Source of the DNA: Sphingomonas corticis
GTDB taxonomy: Bacteria > Pseudomonadota > Alphaproteobacteria > Sphingomonadales > Sphingomonadaceae
Assembly (NCBI RefSeq): GCF_012035195.1
Contig: NZ_JAAVJH010000012.1
Span: 31,480-95,479, forward strand
DNA length: 64,000 nt
Direction of reading: 5' to 3'
Shown here one piece after another: positions 37,851 to 45,984 of this stretch (positions within the stretch are counted from its first letter, which is position 1; each line of letters begins with the position of its first letter). Position numbers and translations under genes: made by a program. The notes under the pieces are model-generated. The model was not told where the DNA came from. It was given only the letters and a program-made list of their open reading frames with translations, and made no database searches.

Positions 37851-38185
37851 GACCACGCACCCGTCTCCAGCGCGACGCGCACGGCGCGCAGCTCGCCCGT
37901 CCCGCCCGACATCGCCTCCAGCGGCGAGAGCCATCCGAACGCAGCGGTGGGCCGGCGCAGACGGTCGCGCAGATCGTCGTCGCCGTCCGCCGCGCACAGG
38001 CGGTAGCCGATCTCGACGAGCAGGCGCATGCGCGTCTCGGTCGCTGCCGAGAGGGTGCCCGCCCCCTCGGCGCCGCGCAGCAGCTCCAGCACCTCCCGGC
38101 GATCCAGACGCCACTGCGCCCGCAGCGCGTTCCACGCCCGTCGCATCATCCGCAGCTCCGCCGCCGCGGCCTCGCCCTGATCCAT
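37847..38185 (-). CDS. DUF2384-like (MbcA/ParS/Xre antitoxin-type) protein A
   Basis: 112 residues, ATG at 38185 with GGAGGA eight bases upstream; first gene of the operon. The body TRMRLLVEIGYRLCAADG then RLRRPTAAFGWLSPLEAM matches the spacing of the DUF2384 domain, although the canonical PNP and GG are altered to PTA and FG. Weak similarity to proteins B and C suggests that all three arose by duplication. Confidence 0.6.
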   Translation of the reverse strand: MDQGEAAAAELRMMRRAWNALRAQWRLDRREVLELLRGAEGAGTLSAATETRMRLLVEIGYRLCAADGDDDLRDRLRRPTAAFGWLSPLEAMSGGTGELRAVRVALETGAWS

Positions 38186-38346
38186 GTCCAGTCCTCCATC
38201 GGCATTCGGGCGGGACCGTGAGAGCGCGGGTTCGCGGCGGCGGCGGCGCCCCGCGCGTCACCACGCCCCGACCAGGCGATACCGCTCGCCCGAATCCCGC
38301 GTCTCACGAACCCCACCCGAAACGTCCTGGCGCAGCAGATAGGTAA

Positions 38347-38356
38347 ACTTTAAAGT
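38347..38356. promoter_or_regulatory. ACTTTAAAGT palindrome, second copy
   Basis: Identical to the ten bases at 24119-24128. It lies about 90 bp before the small gene at 38444 and 160 bp upstream of the antitoxin-like operon on the other strand, in an AT-rich pocket of otherwise GC-rich DNA. Confidence 0.4.
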
Positions 38357-38443
38357 ATATGCAAGAGGATTGTCGGAAGCTCCCTGCGCCGCCGTCCGCG
38401 AGCGGGAAGGGGCGGCGCGAGAGATCGATCGGAAGGAGCGAAG

Positions 38444-38644
38444 ATGAAGCGAAAGAACCCATTCACGCGCCGGGGCGGATCGCCGGCCGCCAAGCGCCGC
38501 CCCCGCCCAGGCACGGCGACCCTCTGCTTCGTCCTGGCGATCGCCTCCGCCTACGCGGCCTGCGTGTGTCCGCCGAGTTCCGGGGACGATCTCGACCGAC
38601 GGGTGCCGCCCGCAACGCAACGCGGACACGGGCTGAGGGGGTGA
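38444..38644 (+). CDS. Small secreted or membrane-anchored protein, 66 aa
   Basis: ATG at 38444 with GGAAGGAG upstream. A very basic N-terminus (MKRKNPFTRRGG, AAKRRPRPG) leads into a hydrophobic helix TATLCFVLAIASAYAACVC, then a polar tail. The AACVC end could be a degenerate lipobox or a signal-anchor. No family recognised. Confidence 0.45.
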   Translation: MKRKNPFTRRGGSPAAKRRPRPGTATLCFVLAIASAYAACVCPPSSGDDLDRRVPPATQRGHGLRG

Positions 38645-38861
38645 TGCGATGACGGCGCCGTGCCGCTCGCGCGCGGAAGAGCGTCGTGAGGGCGGAAGGA
38701 ACGTAGGGCGCTCGCATCCCTCCGCGCAGACCGAATCATCCAGGGGGAGAGGCGACGGGTTGCCGATTCGGAACGCGAATCGGCTCATTCGTCCGCACTC
38801 CAGAGGCTGCGGAAAGGAGCAAAACGATGGTGGCGGGGCGGACGCGAACACGTCAGGAGGC

Positions 38862-39124
38862 ATGGCGATGAGTCTCGCTGGCCTGCGCGTCGTCATCGCC
38901 GGCGCCTCCAGCGGCATCGGCACCGCGACCGCGGTCGCGTTCGCGCGCGATGGCGGGACGTCGGTGCTCGCCGCTCGCGACCAGACCGGTCTGGAGGACA
39001 TCGCCGCCGGCTGCCGGACTGCCGGCGGAGCGGTGTCGTCGGAGGCGCGCTGGCCCTGGCGCTGGCGCGCGTGGCGACGCTCCTGTCGGCGCGAAAGCGG
39101 TCGATCAGCCGATTGCCATACTGA
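38862..39124 (+). pseudogene. Short-chain dehydrogenase, internally deleted
   Basis: The ATG at 38862 (AGGAGG upstream) opens an SDR: VVIAGASSGIGTATAVAFAR is the cofactor-binding TGxxxGxG region and LAARDQTGLEDIAAGC follows. After about 60 residues the frame changes and the sequence becomes GGALALALARVATLLSARKR, resembling the hydrophobic C-terminal tail of some SDR proteins. The catalytic Ser-Tyr-Lys portion is missing, so about 200 codons have been lost and the gene cannot be functional. Confidence 0.7.
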
Positions 39125-39130
39125 AGGCTT

Positions 39131-39622
39131 TCAGAGGTTCGCCTGTTCCGCAGGCGGAAGATCGGCCGACGGCGGATAGTAGAGAGACGCGCATTCCTCC
39201 CGCAGGCAGCCGCCGTCGATCACGACGTCACCGCGGTAGGCGTCCTCGATGAAGGACAGGGTGTCGACGTGCCGCGCCTCGAAGTACATGCGGTGGACGT
39301 CGTTCCGACCGGCGCCGTACACCACGCGTCGGACCTTCGACCAGATCGACGCCATCGTGCACATCCCGCAGGGCTGCAGCGTGGAGTATAGCGTGGCGCC
39401 CCGCAGCTCCATCTCTCCCAGTCGCTCGCACGCCCGGCGGATCGCCATCATCTCGGCATGAGCGGTCGCGTCGGGGAGCTCCCCCGTCTGATTGCGCTCG
39501 GCCGCGATCTCCCGCCCATCCAGCACGACAATCGCGCCGAGCGGGGAGGTTGACGGGTCCGATCCCCTGGACCGGGCGACCTCGATCGCGCGGCGCATCC
39601 AGCGTTCGTCGTCCTCGCTCAT
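39131..39622 (-). CDS. Nucleoside/cytidine deaminase-family protein
   Basis: 163 residues. Zinc-dependent deaminase fold: the proton shuttle and first ligand in ATAHAEMMAIRRA (H-A-E) and the paired ligands in LQPCGMCTMASIW (P-C-x-x-C), with the normal spacing for the guanine/cytosine/tRNA-adenosine deaminase group. The C-terminal GGCLREECASLYY resembles guanine-deaminase-like and nucleoside deaminase members. ATG at 39622. It ends close to the decayed SDR gene and probably acts alone; the base it deaminates cannot be told from the motifs. Confidence 0.85.
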   Translation of the reverse strand: MSEDDERWMRRAIEVARSRGSDPSTSPLGAIVVLDGREIAAERNQTGELPDATAHAEMMAIRRACERLGEMELRGATLYSTLQPCGMCTMASIWSKVRRVVYGAGRNDVHRMYFEARHVDTLSFIEDAYRGDVVIDGGCLREECASLYYPPSADLPPAEQANL

Positions 39623-39716
39623 CCCCGTGGAACGCGACAGCGCGCGCTTCGGTCCGAACCGCCGACGCGCCCTCCGGTCCCATCGCCTGATCAGAAGACG
39701 TGACCGTGCAGGCGCC

Positions 39717-40708
39717 TCAGCGCGCAGCCGGACCGAAGTCGTACGACGCGCCGGGCTGGGCGGCGACGAACCGGCGCGGCGGCAGGCCGGCCGCGGAGAG
39801 GGCGGAGGCGAGCGCCAGCCTCGGCGCGTCGCGGACCTCGTCCGTCAACTGGAAGGTCCCCCAATGGATGCCGAGCGCGTGCCGAGCATCGACGTCGCGC
39901 ATGATGCGCACGGCTTCGGCGGGGTTGACGTGCTGCGCCGCCATGAACCAGCGCGGCTCGTAGGCTCCGATCGGGATCAGCGCGACGTCCGGCGCCCCCA
40001 ATCGCCGACGGATGTCGCGGAAGATGGCGCCATCCCCATAGCCGGTATCACCCGCGAACCAGACCGTGCCGGCCGAGGTGGTCAGATGGTGTCCCGACCA
40101 CAGGGCCATCCGCACGTCGCCGGGCCAGCGGTTGGACCAATGGCGAGCGGGCGTCAGCGTGGTCGAGACGCCCTGGCCGAGCGGCAGGCTCTCCCACCAG
40201 TCGCCGACCACGCACCGGGCGCCCGGGACGGCGGCACGCACGATCGCGTCATTGCCGAGCGGCATCGCCATGAGCGGCGCATGGCTGGCGTGCAGTCTCC
40301 TCAGCGTCGCCACGTCGAGATGATCGTAGTGGCAGTGGCTGATCAGCACGGCATCGATCCGGGGAAGATCCTCGAACGTCACGCCGGGGCCGTGACCCGC
40401 TTCGGTCCGACGAAGGAGAAGGGACTGGCCCGGTCGGACCAGACCGGATCGGTCAGGACGTTGACGCCGGCCGCCTGGATCAGCAGCGAGGAGTGCCCCA
40501 CCATCGCGATCCGCAGCCCGTCCACCCGACGGTCGGGCCTGCTCGCAACGACCGGAACGGCCTTGGGCCATCGGGCGGCGCCGCCGGCGAGCTTCCAACG
40601 CAGCAGGGCGGAGAGACCGCGATCGGTCGACGGATGGCCGGGATTGAAGAAACGCTTGCCGTCGTAGTGATCGGAAGGAGGACCGTCGTAGTGGCGGTTG
40701 CGCGGCAT
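39717..40708 (-). pseudogene. NAPE-PLD/UlaG-like metallo-beta-lactamase hydrolase with frameshift
   Basis: The N-terminal part in one frame reads MPRNRHYDGPPSDHYDGKRF then FNPG, ending GPKRVTAPA and a stop near 40379; the next frame continues GVTFEDLPRIDAVLISHCHY then DHLDVATLRRLHASHAPLM, and runs to 39717. The motif HCHYDH and GDTGYGDG, together with HYDGKRFFNPG, identify the NAPE-phospholipase-D-like MBL hydrolases. The two parts fit together if one G is missing in the C/G run around 40391, so this is a single-base deletion or a sequencing error. Confidence 0.8.
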
Positions 40709-40782
40709 GAGGGCTGACTAGCCGCAATGGAGTTCCGGCGCGACCGGCATGACAGGCGGCGCGCAGCCGATGGTCCGACGGT

Positions 40783-41097
40783 CTATCCGGCGTCGTCGAG
40801 GTGCGGGTCCGACGTGGCGCCGGATCGACCCGTTCCACCCATCCGCTCCGCAAGGACGCCGATGTGGTCGCCCCTGAAGTGCGTGATGGAGGCGCCGTCG
40901 AGCGTGAGCGCGCGTTCGGGCGTGAGGATCGCCTCGCCGCGATGAGCGGGGTCCAGCGCGAGCCAGGCCCGGACGGCGCCTTCCAGGCTGGTCACCTCCG
41001 CGAGTTCCTCCTGACCTCGAGGCACGTTCTCGAGCGCTGCACTCATCCGCCAGTCGATGTCGGGAGACGCCGCGCCTCCCCAAGTGGCTTCGCTCAT
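40783..41097 (-). CDS. Protein of unknown function, 104 aa
   Basis: ATG at 41097. Acidic soluble protein: DIDWRMSAALENVPRGQEEL, then LEGAVRAWLALDPAHRGEAI and LTPERALTLDGASITHFRGD. The middle looks like a helical unit and the later part like a short beta sheet. No family recognised. It lies upstream of the broken MBL gene on the same strand. Confidence 0.5.
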   Translation of the reverse strand: MSEATWGGAASPDIDWRMSAALENVPRGQEELAEVTSLEGAVRAWLALDPAHRGEAILTPERALTLDGASITHFRGDHIGVLAERMGGTGRSGATSDPHLDDAG

Positions 41098-41281
41098 CCA
41101 GACGAGTCCTCACGTTCCGTTCCAGGGACGAGCGCGGGTCGGCCTCCGAAGTTCCCCCGTCGGCCGGATCCGGCCGCCGAACAAGTCCCGCATGCCGCCC
41201 CGCTTCGCGGGACGCCTGCGTAACGGACGCATCCGTCCCGGCTCGGCCACGTTGTCCCGGCAGACCATTGACGCGAGCACC

Positions 41282-41512
41282 ATGGAACCGAAGAGACGAA
41301 TCGTCGCAGTAGCGCTGCTGACCGAACCCGAGCTGCGCTTGCTCGGACAGGGGTTCGACCGCTTCTACCCCGTCGACGAGACGCCGTGCTTCGGCGACCT
41401 TCTCCTCGCCATCGACGAGGCGCATTCCCGTCTGACCACGGTCGAACGGGACGCACCCGGCTCAATGACGGTGATCAGTCGACCGGAACCGAAGCGACCT
41501 CGCCAGCCGTGA
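41282..41512 (+). CDS. Small protein of unknown function, 76 aa
   Basis: ATG at 41282. Compact sequence MEPKRRIVAVALLTEPELRL then LGQGFDRFYPVDETPCFGDL and LLAIDEAHSRL, typical of a small alpha/beta protein. Similar short proteins occur in sphingomonads without assigned function. Upstream sequence in the same frame is not protein-like. Confidence 0.5.
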   Translation: MEPKRRIVAVALLTEPELRLLGQGFDRFYPVDETPCFGDLLLAIDEAHSRLTTVERDAPGSMTVISRPEPKRPRQP

Positions 41513-41533
41513 CGTCGCCTGCGCGACGGGCGC

Positions 41534-41920
41534 TCAGACGCCGTCGGCCGCGGCGCCCGTGACGAAGGCGTTGAGCTTGTTTCCGTCGAGATCGCGGAAG
41601 TAGGCGGCGTAGAACCCGCCGCCCCGATCACCTGGCGGACCCTCGCAGCTTCCTCCGAGCTCCAGCGCCAGCGCGTGGAGCCGCACGACCTGTTCGCGCG
41701 AAGAGGCCTCCAGCGCCACCATGGTCCCATTGCCGACGGTCGCGACGCCACCGTCGAACGGCTCGGTGACTCCCAGGCCGGCCGGTCCGCCCGGCCGGCC
41801 CCAGGCGATCGCCTTCGGCCATTCCATCATTCGCGCGATGCCCATCTCGGCCGCCAACGCATCGTAGAACGCCGCCGCACGCGCCAGATCGTTCGTGCCA
41901 AGCGTCACATACCCGATCAT
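41534..41920 (-). CDS. VOC (glyoxalase/bleomycin-resistance) family protein
   Basis: 128 residues with the two beta-alpha-beta-beta-beta units of the VOC superfamily: MIGYVTLGTNDLARAAAFYD at the start and GGGFYAAYFRDLDGNKLNAF near the end. Family members bind a metal and act as glyoxalases, dioxygenases or binding proteins; this short single-domain form is usually annotated only by fold. ATG at 41920. Stand-alone gene between two plus- and minus-strand units. Confidence 0.85.
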   Translation of the reverse strand: MIGYVTLGTNDLARAAAFYDALAAEMGIARMMEWPKAIAWGRPGGPAGLGVTEPFDGGVATVGNGTMVALEASSREQVVRLHALALELGGSCEGPPGDRGGGFYAAYFRDLDGNKLNAFVTGAAADGV

Positions 41921-42017
41921 GCCCGAGTCTCCCTTGCTCCAGAAGCCGCCTTACACAGAACATATGAAGAACACAAGTGGGGCGCTTGGTCGCTTCGCCA
42001 CACCGGGTCCGGGCAGG

Positions 42018-43817
42018 TCAGACCTGGGCGGCGAAGGCGAGCCGGTTCCGGCCCTCGGCCTTGGCGCGGTAGAGCGCGGCGTCGGCGGAGGCCATGACCT
42101 CGGACGCCGAACCCCTGGGCGGCAGGGGGGCCATGCCGGCGCTGACCGTCACGCGAAGCCTGCTCGCGCCCGCGGCGATCTCCAGATCCGCCAGCCGGGC
42201 GCGCACGCGTTCGCAGACTCCGCGGGCGGCATCCAGGTCCGCACCGTCGATCAGGGCGGCGAACTCCTCGCCACCGATTCGGGCGACGAGATCGCGGTCG
42301 CGCACGCCGGCGCGGAGCACGTCGGCGAACGCACGCAGCACCTCGTCGCCGACCGCGTGGCCATGCCGGTCGTTCACCGACTTGAACCTGTCGAGATCGA
42401 AGAGCGCCAACGTGGCGGGACGCGCATCGCCCGCCGAGAGGCGGTCGGCGAGCGCCTCGTCCAGAGCGCGGCGGTTCGGGAGCCCGGTCAGCGGGTCGGT
42501 CATCGCGACCAAGGCCCACCGGCGCTCCGCCTCCTTCCGATGCGAGACGTCCCGGATCACGCAAACGGCCCCGCTCACGCGCCCCTGCGCGTCGAGGGTC
42601 GCTCGTGAGTGGGTTTCGAACCAGCCGATCTCGCGGCCGCCGATCACCACCCTGTATTCGAATGTGAACGTCCGCTCGGGGTGGGTGAGCGTCTCGCGGT
42701 ACGCGGCCTCGACCCTCGCGACATCGTCGGGGTGCAGGACGTCGCCGGCGACCCCGCCGACGACGGCGTCGGGATCCACGCCGAAGACCTGCCGGGCGGA
42801 AGCGGAGACGAACCGGATCGATCCATCCAGCTCCAGGGTGAGGATCACGTCGCCTGTACGATCGAGGATGAGGCGGTGCAGCGCGGATCGCTCCTCCAGA
42901 CGCTGGATCGTCCGCTTGCGCTGCTTCAGCTCGCCCGCGGCGGGCAGCGCCATGAGCACGGCGACGGCAAGATAGAACTGCAGGAATTGCGCCCGCAGAC
43001 CGTCCCCCCCCTGGACGAGAGCGACCGGCCCGAGGCCGCGCACGGTGAACGCGATCCCGAGCGCGGCTAGGATGAGGAGCGACATCGTCGCGCCGATGCG
43101 ACCCATCCGGAATACGGCGACCATCATCGGCAGGAACGGGAGGAACAGCAGCGGCAGGCGGGTCTGGGCGAAGACCGCAGCGGTGACGGCGGCGAGGACA
43201 AGGAGGATCACCGCCGCCTCGAGCCGAAGCCGGGCCGCCGCACTCCGCACCCAACCGGCGAAATCCCCGCGGAGGACGAGCATGACGAGCGGTGCGAACG
43301 CCATCGAACCGAGGGCGTGCCCCGCATACCACGCCTGCCAGTTGGGCCAATACGGCACGCCAACCGCCATAGAAGCGACCGCCGCGCCGGCGAAGGCCGT
43401 CGCCCCGGGCGCGACCAGTCCCGCCGCGGCGAGAAAGGCGCCGATCTCGGCAAGCGACTTGAGGTCTCCGCAATCCGGGCAGATGCGCCGCATCGTCCAG
43501 GCGGCGAGGGCGCTCTCCAGCACATTGACCAGCGCGAGCGGCCCGGCGGCGGCAGGTCCGAGCCCGTACTTCCACGTGGCCGCGAAGCTCGCCAGCGCAC
43601 AGGCTGCGACGAGCTCCGGCCAGCGCCGCCGATCCGCGACCACCAACGCGCCGAACAGGAGCGAGCCGGCAGCCCAGATGAACGCCACGCCGCCTTCGAA
43701 GCGCGTATGGCGCACGGTCAGGGCGGCAACCGCGAAGTACGCGACCGCAAGCGCGCAGGCGACCAGCGCGCGCGATGCAACCGCCATGCGGAACGGGCCT
43801 GCCGACATCGACGGCAC
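42018..43817 (-). CDS. MASE1-PAS-GGDEF diguanylate cyclase
   Basis: 599 residues. The N-terminal 300 residues contain about eight hydrophobic helices resembling a MASE1 sensor. A PAS domain follows (about 320-430: LILDRTGDVILTLELDGSIR ... VFGVDPDAVVGGVAGDVLHP), with a PAC-like end. The GGDEF domain (about 435-599) has the active-site motif GGEEF and, five residues before it, RDRD as the RxxD inhibitory site, so synthesis of cyclic di-GMP with product feedback is predicted. No EAL domain. ATG at 43817; ATG codons at residues 4 and 11 are alternatives. The stimulus is unknown. Confidence 0.92.
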   Translation of the reverse strand: MPSMSAGPFRMAVASRALVACALAVAYFAVAALTVRHTRFEGGVAFIWAAGSLLFGALVVADRRRWPELVAACALASFAATWKYGLGPAAAGPLALVNVLESALAAWTMRRICPDCGDLKSLAEIGAFLAAAGLVAPGATAFAGAAVASMAVGVPYWPNWQAWYAGHALGSMAFAPLVMLVLRGDFAGWVRSAAARLRLEAAVILLVLAAVTAAVFAQTRLPLLFLPFLPMMVAVFRMGRIGATMSLLILAALGIAFTVRGLGPVALVQGGDGLRAQFLQFYLAVAVLMALPAAGELKQRKRTIQRLEERSALHRLILDRTGDVILTLELDGSIRFVSASARQVFGVDPDAVVGGVAGDVLHPDDVARVEAAYRETLTHPERTFTFEYRVVIGGREIGWFETHSRATLDAQGRVSGAVCVIRDVSHRKEAERRWALVAMTDPLTGLPNRRALDEALADRLSAGDARPATLALFDLDRFKSVNDRHGHAVGDEVLRAFADVLRAGVRDRDLVARIGGEEFAALIDGADLDAARGVCERVRARLADLEIAAGASRLRVTVSAGMAPLPPRGSASEVMASADAALYRAKAEGRNRLAFAAQV

Positions 43818-44026
43818 GCTAGGCCAACGGAATGAAGAACCCGTTCACGTTCCCCTCGGACGAAGTGTCGAAAGCACGGAGATCCGCGTCGCCGCGCTCG
43901 GAAGGGCGATCATGGGACCGTTCGCTCTATCAGCGCCGAGATGGCCACCCGGGTCGTACAGCCCAGCGCGCCTCCATCGTCACCGAAGATCCGGCGGGTC
44001 GCGCTCGCCGCCCATCTCGAACGGGG

Positions 44027-44782
44027 TCAGCCCGCCCGCCGCACCCGCATGCCCGTGCTGATGTCCCGGGCGGCGTCGAGGAGGAGCCCGGCGAAACCGG
44101 CGCGCGCTTCGGCGTCCATCCTCTCCGCGGGCGCCGAGACGGAAAGGGCGCCGATCAGCGTACGGCTTCCGGCGAAGATCGGCGCCGCGATCGCGTTTAC
44201 GCCTTCGAAGAGGCCGCCGAGCGTCTCGGTGTACCCGCGGTCCCGGAACATGGGCAGGAGCCGCCGCAACTCGTCCGCCTTCTCGGGCGTGAGCTCGTAA
44301 GGGGACCTGTGCGGATGCGCGAGGTACCGCTCCAGCTCCTCCTCCTTCATCAGGGAGAGCCGGACGCGACCCGAGGCGGTGGGATGGAGCGTCACGGTTC
44401 CGCCAAGCGCATTGAACGTCCGCGTCGGGTTCAGCCCGTCGAGGCGCTCCACGAGCACGGTGCTGTCGCGATGGTAGAGGTTGAGGTGCACCGTCTCGCC
44501 CGTCGCCCGCCGCAGGCTCTCCATCGCCGGCAGCGCCACCGCCCGCAGCGCGCCCTGCGAATTCACCGCCAGGCTGCCGACGCTGAGCGCCTTGATCGAC
44601 AGGGCCCAGAGCGGCCGACCCGCCTCGATCGCCTCGATCCATCCCGTCTTCTGGAGCACCTGGAGCGAACGGTGGATCGTCGTCTTCGGCAGGTCCAGCG
44701 CACGGGCCAGCTCGCTCACTCCGATGGGCTGGCGATCGGCGATCTCCTCCAGCACGCTGAATGACAGCTCCACATTCCTCAT
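44027..44782 (-). CDS. IclR-family transcriptional regulator
   Basis: 251 residues. Winged helix-turn-helix at the N-terminus: SVLEEIADRQPIGVSELARA then LDLPKTTIHRSLQVLQKTGW, followed by the IclR effector domain (GETVHLNLYHRDSTVLVERL ... GVNAIAAPIFAGSRTLIGAL). ATG at 44782 is the correct start: the HTH begins there and a palindrome GTTCC-N7-GGAAC lies 14-30 bp upstream, consistent with autoregulation. The frame is open further upstream but covers the divergent phosphoribosyltransferase promoter. The same palindrome occurs before the TonB receptor at 50.5 kb, so this protein probably controls the catabolic genes between. Confidence 0.92.
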   Translation of the reverse strand: MRNVELSFSVLEEIADRQPIGVSELARALDLPKTTIHRSLQVLQKTGWIEAIEAGRPLWALSIKALSVGSLAVNSQGALRAVALPAMESLRRATGETVHLNLYHRDSTVLVERLDGLNPTRTFNALGGTVTLHPTASGRVRLSLMKEEELERYLAHPHRSPYELTPEKADELRRLLPMFRDRGYTETLGGLFEGVNAIAAPIFAGSRTLIGALSVSAPAERMDAEARAGFAGLLLDAARDISTGMRVRRAG

Positions 44783-44795
44783 CAGACCACGCCCC

Positions 44796-44812
44796 GTTCC
44801 ACTGCGCGGAAC
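44796..44812. promoter_or_regulatory. IclR operator candidate (own promoter)
   Basis: GTTCCACTGCGCGGAAC: 5-bp inverted arms with a 7-base spacer, located 14 bp upstream of the iclR-family ATG in the divergent intergenic region. Arms and spacer match the site at 50527-50545. Confidence 0.6.
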
Positions 44813-44902
44813 AGCTAGCGTCGGGGAGGGCGTATGGGAAGCGGAACGCTGCCGTGATGCCCGGGATGCCGCTTGCAACGATGCGTCGCGCATCGTTAGG
44901 CC

Positions 44903-45658
44903 GTGCGCTCCCGACCTCCCGAGACGGCTCCGATCGAAGTGCGACTGCCATGGCCCGCCCAGTTCCCGTCCGTGATGGTGCACTGCCGTCGCAAAGCCCT
45001 CTTCGACGATTGGCGCTACGAGCAGGCCAAGCGGCATGCTGACGCCCGGAGGGCGGTCGAACTGTGCGAGGACCTGTGCAGCGAGAAGGTCATCGGCGAG
45101 CTTTACGATCTGGGGTGCGACACCGACCCCCCGGCAATCGTCGTCGCTCCCGCCATGCCTGTCGGCGAAACGCGCAACGCGCTCGGGCGCGGCTTCGCAG
45201 CCTGGCTCGCCCGCGAAACCTCCCTCGGCGTGGAGACGCGCATCGTGCAGACGAACGCCGTTAAGCGGGACTTAATCACGAACCCGTATCAACGACTTGC
45301 GCACTCGCCGACATTCGAAGGGCCGGTGCAGCAGGGAGGCAGCTACATCCTCGCGGATGACGTATTCACGATGGGTGGAACGCTCGCGGCGTTGCGGGGG
45401 TTCATCGAGAGTCGCGGCGGAAACGTGGTTGCGATCACGACCATAGCGGAGAAGGAAGGCCTCCATGTCCCGATTTCACTTGATCCGGAGACCAAGACTG
45501 CGCTTTATGCGGTCCATGGCGGAGTTCTTGCATCTCTCGTACCGCAGCGCATCGGCTTCGGGCTCGACTGTCTCACTCAGCCCGAGGGACGGTTCCTGCT
45601 CCGAGAGCCGTCCGCTGATGCCATCCGAGCTGGACTCGATCGTGCGAGAGACTGCTGA
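44903..45658 (+). CDS. Phosphoribosyltransferase-family protein
   Basis: 251 residues. The PRPP-binding motif of type I phosphoribosyltransferases is present as SYILADDVFTMGGTLAALRG (hydrophobic strand, two acidic residues, T-M-G-G-T), preceded by the flexible region with IVVAPAMPVGETRNALGRGF. Remaining parts differ from housekeeping purine or pyrimidine enzymes, and no glutamine-amidotransferase or ComF zinc motif is visible. GTG at 44903 is the likely start; ATG at 44975 is possible. Divergent from the iclR-family gene. The substrate is unknown; family members also act in regulation. Confidence 0.75.
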   Translation: MRSRPPETAPIEVRLPWPAQFPSVMVHCRRKALFDDWRYEQAKRHADARRAVELCEDLCSEKVIGELYDLGCDTDPPAIVVAPAMPVGETRNALGRGFAAWLARETSLGVETRIVQTNAVKRDLITNPYQRLAHSPTFEGPVQQGGSYILADDVFTMGGTLAALRGFIESRGGNVVAITTIAEKEGLHVPISLDPETKTALYAVHGGVLASLVPQRIGFGLDCLTQPEGRFLLREPSADAIRAGLDRARDC

Positions 45659-45743
45659 GGTCGATGCCGCCATCGCCGCCGCGCTCGCCGAAAGGCCTCG
45701 TCGCTTCGACTTCTCCGCTCGGCGGGTCGCCGTCGCGGGCTGA
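45618..45743 (+). CDS. Possible small protein overlapping the phosphoribosyltransferase end
   Basis: 41 residues from ATG 45618: MPSELDSIVRETAEVDAAIA then AALAERPRRFDFSARRVA. Acidic helix and basic tail. It overlaps the upstream gene by 41 bases in another frame. No clear ribosome site; supported only by its protein-like composition. Confidence 0.3.
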   Translation: MPSELDSIVRETAEVDAAIAAALAERPRRFDFSARRVAVAG

Positions 45744-45984
45744 CGCGATCCGCGGCTAGCGGCAGTCTCAAAGAAATCCTTCTCGCTGGGCTTGTTGCAG
45801 CGCCCGGCACCTCGTCGGCAACCCATGCGAGAACCTGCTCCGAACGCGCGGGCCGGCGAGCTACGGGTCGCGGGAACCAGCGACGTGGACGACACCGAAC
45901 TGCGACGACGCCGCGATCGGGCCGACGCGCCTCGCCACCCGATCACGTGCCGTGCTGCTCGCGCGCTACCGCCGGGCGCTCGGC

